DNA from: Erwinia billingiae Eb661 | GTDB lineage: Bacteria; Pseudomonadota; Gammaproteobacteria; Enterobacterales; Enterobacteriaceae | NCBI RefSeq assembly: GCF_000196615.1 | Contig: NC_014306.1 | Location: 4,402,001-4,466,000 of the forward strand | DNA length: 64,000 bases | Reading direction: 5' to 3' | Part shown: positions 59,381 to 64,000 of the stretch, piece after piece | Layout of the letters: each line of letters opens with the position of its first letter | Position numbering within the stretch: position 1 is the first letter of the stretch | Program-made: the position numbers and the translations under genes | The notes under the pieces: model-generated | The model's input: the letters and a program-made list of their open reading frames with translations, nothing else | Databases searched by the model: none | What the model was told of the DNA's origin: nothing

Positions 59381-61318
59381 TTATGCATCACGACGACGAG
59401 TGGGTGCGTTGCCACCTTCGGTACGAGGACCGCGGTTGCCACCGTCACGGCTGAAACCGCCGCCACGACGCTCTCCACCAGCAGCTGGACCGTTACGGTC
59501 ATTGCTGAAGCGACGACCACCTTCAGGACGATCGCTACGACCGCCTTCACGGTTGCCAGCGCCGAAGCCGCCACGGGCTGGAGCTGGACCACGACGCTCA
59601 CCGCCACCAGTACGCTCTTTGCTGTGTGGCACTGCATCGCCAATCAGCTGCATATTCATTGGTTTGTTCAGAATACGCGTACGAGTGAAGTGCTGCAGGA
59701 TGTCACCCGGCATGCCTTTCGGCAGCTCGATAGTTGAGTGAGTACCAAACAGTTTGATGTTACCGATGTAACGGCTGCTGATGTCGCCTTCGTTAGCGAT
59801 AGCACCAACGATGTGACGAACTTCAACGCCGTCATCGCGGCCAACTTCAATGCGGTAAACTTCCATATCGCCAACGTCACGACGTTCGCGACGGGCTGGA
59901 CGCTCGCCACCTTCACTTTTTTCACGAGGACCACGCTCTGGACGGTCACCACGACGATCGTCACGCTCTTTGAACTCACGACGAGGACGCTGAGGTGCAT
60001 CGGCAGGAACGATCAGAGGACGTTCACCCTGAGCCATTTTCAGCAGAGCAGCGGCCAGCGTTTCGATATCCAGCTCATCTTCTGCAGGCTGCATTTTGCT
60101 CAGCAGTGCGCGGTACTGTTCCAGATCGCTGCTTTCCAGCTGCTGCTGAACTTTAGCGGCGAACTTAGCCAGACGACGCTCACCCAGCAGTTCTGCGTTA
60201 GGCAGTTCAACTTCTGGAATGGTCAGCTTCATGGTGCGTTCAATGTTACGCAGCAGACGACGCTCACGGTTCTCAACGAACAACAGCGCACGGCCAGCAC
60301 GACCCGCACGACCGGTACGGCCGATACGGTGAACGTAAGATTCTGCATCCATAGGGATGTCGAAGTTTACCACCAGGCTGATACGCTCAACGTCCAGGCC
60401 ACGGGCCGCAACGTCGGTCGCAATCAGGATGTCCAGACGACCATCTTTCAGGCGTTCCAGAGTCTGCTCACGCAGGGCCTGGTTCATGTCACCGTTCAGG
60501 GCAGCACTGTTGTAACCGCTACGCTCCAGCGCTTCAGCAACTTCCAGCGTCGCGTTTTTGGTACGCACGAAGATGATAGCAGCATCAAAATCTTCAGCTT
60601 CAAGGAAGCGAGTCAGTGCATCAGTCTTACGACCAAAAGCCGTCCAGTAGCTCTGAGAAATATCAGGGCGAGTGGTCATGCTTGACTGGATACGCACTTC
60701 CTGCGGATCTTTCATAAAGCGTTTAGTAATACGACGAATCGCTTCTGGCATGGTTGCAGAGAACAGAGCAGTCTGATGATTGTCTGGGATCTGAGCCATG
60801 ATAGTTTCAACGTCTTCGATGAAGCCCATACGCAGCATTTCATCGGCTTCGTCCAACACCAGGCCGCGCAGGTTAGACAGATCTAACGTGCCACGCTTCA
60901 GGTGATCCAGCAGGCGACCAGGCGTACCCACAACAACTTGTGGACCCTGGCGCAAAGCGCGCAGCTGAACGTCATAACGCTGGCCGCCGTAAAGGGCAAC
61001 CACGTTCAGACCTTTCATGTGTTTGGAGAAGTCGGTAATCGCTTCACCCACCTGAACCGCCAACTCACGCGTTGGTGCCAGCACCAGGATCTGAGGTGCT
61101 TTCAGGGAGCTATCAATGTTGTTTAGCAGTGGCAGCGAGAACGCTGCAGTTTTTCCGCTACCGGTCTGTGCCATACCCAGAACATCACGGCCTGCCAACA
61201 GGTGAGGAATACACTCAGCCTGGATTGGAGAAGGCTTCACGTAGCCCATACCGTTCAGAGATTCAAGGAGTTCGGCGTTCAGGCCAAGGTCAGCAAAAGT
61301 GGTTTCAATATCAGTCAT
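59381..61318 (-). CDS. deaD: Cold-shock DEAD-box RNA helicase DeaD
   Basis: A 645-residue ATP-dependent RNA helicase (CsdA) acting in ribosome assembly and mRNA decay in the cold. The Q motif, AQTGSGKT (Walker A), [13 protein letters not shown] (DEAD), SAT and [11 protein letters not shown] are all present, followed by the DbpA-like RNA-binding domain and a long Arg/Gly-rich tail. I chose ATG 61318 ([13 protein letters not shown]), matching the family N-terminus; GTG 61327 is an alternative. yrbN sits just upstream with a 16-base gap. Confidence 0.96.
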   Translation of the reverse strand: MTDIETTFADLGLNAELLESLNGMGYVKPSPIQAECIPHLLAGRDVLGMAQTGSGKTAAFSLPLLNNIDSSLKAPQILVLAPTRELAVQVGEAITDFSKHMKGLNVVALYGGQRYDVQLRALRQGPQVVVGTPGRLLDHLKRGTLDLSNLRGLVLDEADEMLRMGFIEDVETIMAQIPDNHQTALFSATMPEAIRRITKRFMKDPQEVRIQSSMTTRPDISQSYWTAFGRKTDALTRFLEAEDFDAAIIFVRTKNATLEVAEALERSGYNSAALNGDMNQALREQTLERLKDGRLDILIATDVAARGLDVERISLVVNFDIPMDAESYVHRIGRTGRAGRAGRALLFVENRERRLLRNIERTMKLTIPEVELPNAELLGERRLAKFAAKVQQQLESSDLEQYRALLSKMQPAEDELDIETLAAALLKMAQGERPLIVPADAPQRPRREFKERDDRRGDRPERGPREKSEGGERPARRERRDVGDMEVYRIEVGRDDGVEVRHIVGAIANEGDISSRYIGNIKLFGTHSTIELPKGMPGDILQHFTRTRILNKPMNMQLIGDAVPHSKERTGGGERRGPAPARGGFGAGNREGGRSDRPEGGRRFSNDRNGPAAGGERRGGGFSRDGGNRGPRTEGGNAPTRRRDA

Positions 61319-61334
61319 GTAGTACACGTGCCTC

Positions 61335-61391
61335 TTAGATTGCGGCGGCCAGTCTACATAACTCGTCGTGAAAACATTCAGTAATTTTCAT
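61335..61391 (-). CDS. yrbN: Small protein YrbN
   Basis: An 18-codon frame on the minus strand, between nlpI and dea[19 protein letters not shown]. It carries the [10 protein letters not shown] core I recall for E. coli YrbN, which is encoded in the same place directly before deaD. The ribosome site is weak. It probably acts as a translated leader affecting deaD (inference). It is shorter than the E. coli version, which I recall as 26 residues. Confidence 0.65.
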   Translation of the reverse strand: MKITECFHDELCRLAAAI

Positions 61392-61494
61392 CAAAAAGTG
61401 TGAACCGGCTCAAATTAGTGGTTTCGACGAACAAGAAAGCCCTCATCCGCTAAGATGATGACATTTCGAAAAAAGGGCGATAGTAGTTCGTCAG

Positions 61495-62379
61495 CTATTG
61501 CTGGTCAGATTCTGATAAATCGTCTTGTGTCTGGCCGAGTAGGGCCAGCTCCAACAATGCATATCGGTGCTCAACGAAGTTGTGAACGTTGTTTGCGACC
61601 GTCAGCTTGAACAACGCTTCTGCGTCGTCCTTCTCCCCCAGACTTAGGTAATGTTTACCTAAATAGAAGTTGGTTTCACTGAGATGTTCAGCGAGCGAGG
61701 TGTTATCCGTTGCGTCTGCCTTGAGACTGTCCATCAGTGTACTTTCACTGATATTTCCCAGGTAGAACTCGACAATTTTCCATCCCCATTGGTCTCTGAC
61801 CGCTTTGTCGTAACGCTGTTGAAGCGCTACTTTAGCCTTGTCTGCGTCCATCTCTCTTTCATCGAGATAGAGCCACAAGCTGCGGAAAGGATCGTTAGGA
61901 TCGTCTTGATAAAACGCCAGCAGATCATCTTGCGCTAATTTATACCTTCCGCCGTAGTATAAGGCGATACCGCGGTTTAAATGCGCATAATTGTAAGTTG
62001 GATCAAGCTCAAGTACAGAATCGAACGCTTCATAGGCAGCATCAAAATTGCCTGCCTGCGTTAAGTATATGCCTAAGTAATTGAATACTTCAGGCATATC
62101 AGGTCTGACAGATAACGCTAATGAAAAATCATTTCGCGCCAGTGCTCTCAAACCTAAACTATCATACAACACTCCGCGCTCATATAACAGCTGTGCGCGT
62201 TCATCATCGCTAAGGGATCGACTGGCAAGAATTTGTTCCATACGTGCCAGAATCACTTCCTGTTGCAGCGTAGGCTGCAGCGGAACAGCCAGAACCTCGT
62301 TCTTACGCCAATCCGAGTTGCTGCATCCTGCCAGCGTTAAAGCTGTCGCAACGAAACACCAGCGTAAAAAAGGCTTCAT
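61495..62379 (-). CDS. nlpI: TPR lipoprotein NlpI
   Basis: A 294-residue outer-membrane lipoprotein. The lipobox is LAGC with Cys19 after [15 protein letters not shown]. Tetratricopeptide repeats follow ([60 protein letters not shown]). NlpI is an adaptor bringing the protease Prc to the endopeptidase MepS and organising peptidoglycan hydrolases. It lies downstream of pnp, as in E. coli, and deaD expression may depend partly on this transcript. Confidence 0.97.
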   Translation of the reverse strand: MKPFLRWCFVATALTLAGCSNSDWRKNEVLAVPLQPTLQQEVILARMEQILASRSLSDDERAQLLYERGVLYDSLGLRALARNDFSLALSVRPDMPEVFNYLGIYLTQAGNFDAAYEAFDSVLELDPTYNYAHLNRGIALYYGGRYKLAQDDLLAFYQDDPNDPFRSLWLYLDEREMDADKAKVALQQRYDKAVRDQWGWKIVEFYLGNISESTLMDSLKADATDNTSLAEHLSETNFYLGKHYLSLGEKDDAEALFKLTVANNVHNFVEHRYALLELALLGQTQDDLSESDQQ

Positions 62380-62467
62380 TTCCCACTCCCAAAGACAAAC
62401 AATGGGATGAATATCCTTTCATCCGCCTGCCGTGCACAAGGTGTCGTCCTGTCCTCGCGATGATACC

Positions 62468-62491
62468 GCTCTCCCTGTTCGCAGGGAGAGC
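62468..62491 (-). other. Hairpin in the pnp-nlpI intergenic region
   Basis: GCTCTCCCTG-CGAA-CAGGGAGAGC on the minus strand, a 10-bp stem 14 bases past the pnp stop, without a T-run. It likely protects or processes the pnp transcript 3' end and may partly terminate. Confidence 0.55.
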
Positions 62492-62505
62492 TTAAGGGTC
62501 TGACT

Positions 62506-64000
62506 TTATTCTGCTTCAGGAGCTTCAGGCGCTGCTGGAGTCACGGCTGCTTCAGGCTCTGCAGCCTGCTCAGTCGCTTCTTTGATGCTCAGACGTACGC
62601 GGCCCTGGCGATCAACTTCCAGAACTTTCACCGGCACTTCCTGGCCCATCTGCAGATAGTCGGTCACTTTCTCTACACGCTTATCAGCGATCTGAGAGAT
62701 GTGAACCAGACCTTCTTTGCCACCACCGATAGCAACGAAGGCACCGAAGTCAACGATGCGGGTAACCTTACCGTTGTAGATACGGCCCACTTCGATTTCT
62801 GCAGTGATCTCTTCGATACGACGGATAGCATATTTCGCTTTCTCACCGTCGGTCGCTGCGATTTTCACCGTGCCATCATCTTCGATTTCGATGGTGGTGC
62901 CGGTTTCTTCGGTCAGCGCACGAATCACAGAACCGCCTTTCCCGATCACGTCTTTGATCTTGTCCGGGCTGATTTTAATCGTGTGAATACGTGGTGCGAA
63001 CTGAGAGATGTCGCCACGCGGCGTGCTGATAGCCTGTTCCATCACGCCCAGAATGTGCAGACGCGCACCCTTAGCCTGGTTCAGAGCCACCTGCATGATT
63101 TCGCGGGTGATACCTTCAATTTTGATGTCCATCTGCAGCGCGGTGATACCTTCACGGCTACCGGCTACTTTGAAGTCCATGTCGCCCAGATGATCTTCGT
63201 CACCCAGGATGTCAGACAGAACCACAAAGTTCTCGCCTTCTTTTACCAGACCCATCGCAATACCGGCTACGGCTGCTTTGATTGGTACGCCTGCGTCCAT
63301 CAGTGCCAGTGAAGCACCACAGACGGAAGCCATTGAAGAAGAGCCGTTTGATTCAGTGATTTCTGACACCACACGCACGGTATAAGGGAACGCGTCAGCT
63401 TTAGGCATTACTGCCAGTACGCCACGCTTAGCCAGACGACCGTGACCAATCTCACGACGCTTAGGCGACCCAACCATGCCAGTTTCACCTACGCAGTACG
63501 GAGGGAAGTTGTAGTGGAACAGGAAGCTGTCGGTCTTCTCACCCATCAGCTCATCCAGGTTCTGCGCATCACGGGCGGTGCCCAGCGTTGCGGTAACCAG
63601 TGCCTGAGTTTCACCACGGGTGAACAGCGCGGAACCGTGAGTACGTGGCAGAACGCCAGTGCGCACATCCAGACCACGGATCATGTCTTTTTCGCGACCA
63701 TCGATACGCGGAGCGCCGCTCAGGATACGACTACGAACCACGTTTTTCTCAAGCGCATGCAGGAGATCGCCGATTTCGTTGTCATCAAGGCTAGCGTCTT
63801 CCGCCAGCAGTGCTGCGGTAGTTTCAGACTTGATCACGCCAACCTGAGCATAACGCTCTTGTTTTTCAGTGATCTGGTAAGCTTCGCTCAGGCGAGATTC
63901 AGCCAGCGCAGCAATACGGGTCTGTAATGATTCGTTGACAGCTTCTGGCTTCCAGTCCCAACGCGGTTTACCTGCTTCGGCAACCAGCGCGTTGATTTGG
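62506..64000 (-). CDS. pnp: Polynucleotide phosphorylase (3' part)
   Basis: The C-terminal 497 residues of PNPase, a 3'-5' exoribonuclease and degradosome component; the gene runs off the right edge of the window and has no start here. The frame is open to base 64000, upstream of an internal GTG at 63837. Visible parts are the second RNase PH core ([37 protein letters not shown]), a KH domain ([20 protein letters not shown]) and an S1 domain ([17 protein letters not shown]), ending in an Ala/Glu/Pro-rich tail. E. coli PNPase autoregulates through its 5' leader, which is out of view. Confidence 0.97.
   Translation of the reverse strand, partial: QINALVAEAGKPRWDWKPEAVNESLQTRIAALAESRLSEAYQITEKQERYAQVGVIKSETTAALLAEDASLDDNEIGDLLHALEKNVVRSRILSGAPRIDGREKDMIRGLDVRTGVLPRTHGSALFTRGETQALVTATLGTARDAQNLDELMGEKTDSFLFHYNFPPYCVGETGMVGSPKRREIGHGRLAKRGVLAVMPKADAFPYTVRVVSEITESNGSSSMASVCGASLALMDAGVPIKAAVAGIAMGLVKEGENFVVLSDILGDEDHLGDMDFKVAGSREGITALQMDIKIEGITREIMQVALNQAKGARLHILGVMEQAISTPRGDISQFAPRIHTIKISPDKIKDVIGKGGSVIRALTEETGTTIEIEDDGTVKIAATDGEKAKYAIRRIEEITAEIEVGRIYNGKVTRIVDFGAFVAIGGGKEGLVHISQIADKRVEKVTDYLQMGQEVPVKVLEVDRQGRVRLSIKEATEQAAEPEAAVTPAAPEAPEAE

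Overview
The window is a piece of an enterobacterial chromosome, most likely from Erwiniaceae (Erwinia/Pantoea-like). The evidence is gene order: leuX-type tRNA, yjgR, lptG-lptF, pepA-holC-valS-yjgM, miaE, rraB, argI, pyrLBI-ridA, and later yraQ-yhbO-yhbP-yhbQ-yhbS-ubiT/ubiUV-yhbW-deaD-yrbN-nlpI-pnp. These match E. coli neighbourhoods that lie far apart in E. coli. miaE, which E. coli K-12 lacks, fits Erwinia/Pantoea/Salmonella-type genomes. The genus is inferred only from this.

Region 1 (1-3.8 kb) is the end of a type I restriction-modification operon: the 3' part of hsdM, hsdS with two AT-rich target-recognition domains, and a third gene for a NucS-like PD-(D/E)XK nuclease with an extra C-terminal domain. 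No hsdR is visible. Region 2 (about 4.15-16.03 kb) is a P4-like phage satellite integrated in the 3' end of a tRNA-Leu(CAA) gene. Both ends can be seen: the tRNA at 16012-16096 and an imperfect copy of its 3' end at 4151-4170, still followed by what looks like the tRNA's original terminator. Paired Int arm-type repeats lie inside both ends. The satellite has an integrase, the alpha primase-helicase with an iteron-rich candidate origin, an AlpA/Vis-type regulator, a CI-type antisense immunity RNA leading into a Kil/Icd-type gene, and a late operon (sid-, psu- and delta-like) behind a perfect TTGT-N12-ACAA Delta/Ogr site. A candidate cos site follows. Between cos and int, the usual P4 cargo position, lies a strongly AT-rich 824-residue TIR / NTPase / helical-repeat protein. 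It is a probable NLR-like anti-phage protein and the best candidate for something new here. A small membrane-anchored protein is cargo at the opposite end.

Region 3 (16.4-24.7 kb) has a DUF2501 periplasmic protein, yjgR, yjiN and a large S6-protease autotransporter with a Pro/Glu/Thr repeat linker. Region 4 (24.8-37.4 kb) is housekeeping: lipopolysaccharide export (lptGF), peptidase/repressor PepA, HolC, valyl-tRNA synthetase, MiaE, RraB, arginine and pyrimidine biosynthesis with readable ARG boxes and the pyrL attenuator, and RidA.

Region 5 (37.4-49.4 kb) is carbohydrate-related: a secreted GH20 hexosaminidase, an orphan treC, a SWIM/SNF2 helicase, and a cellobiose-type PTS operon (IIB-IIA-GH4-IIC). 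That operon diverges from an RpiR-family regulator with three helix-turn-helix repeats, and two near-identical palindromes lie between them. Region 6 (49.5-64 kb) carries anaerobic functions (nrdDG with NrdR-like boxes, ubiT/ubiUV with an FNR-like site) and then the RNA-metabolism cluster yhbW, deaD, yrbN, nlpI and pnp, the last truncated by the window edge. No CRISPR array, rRNA or insertion sequence was seen.
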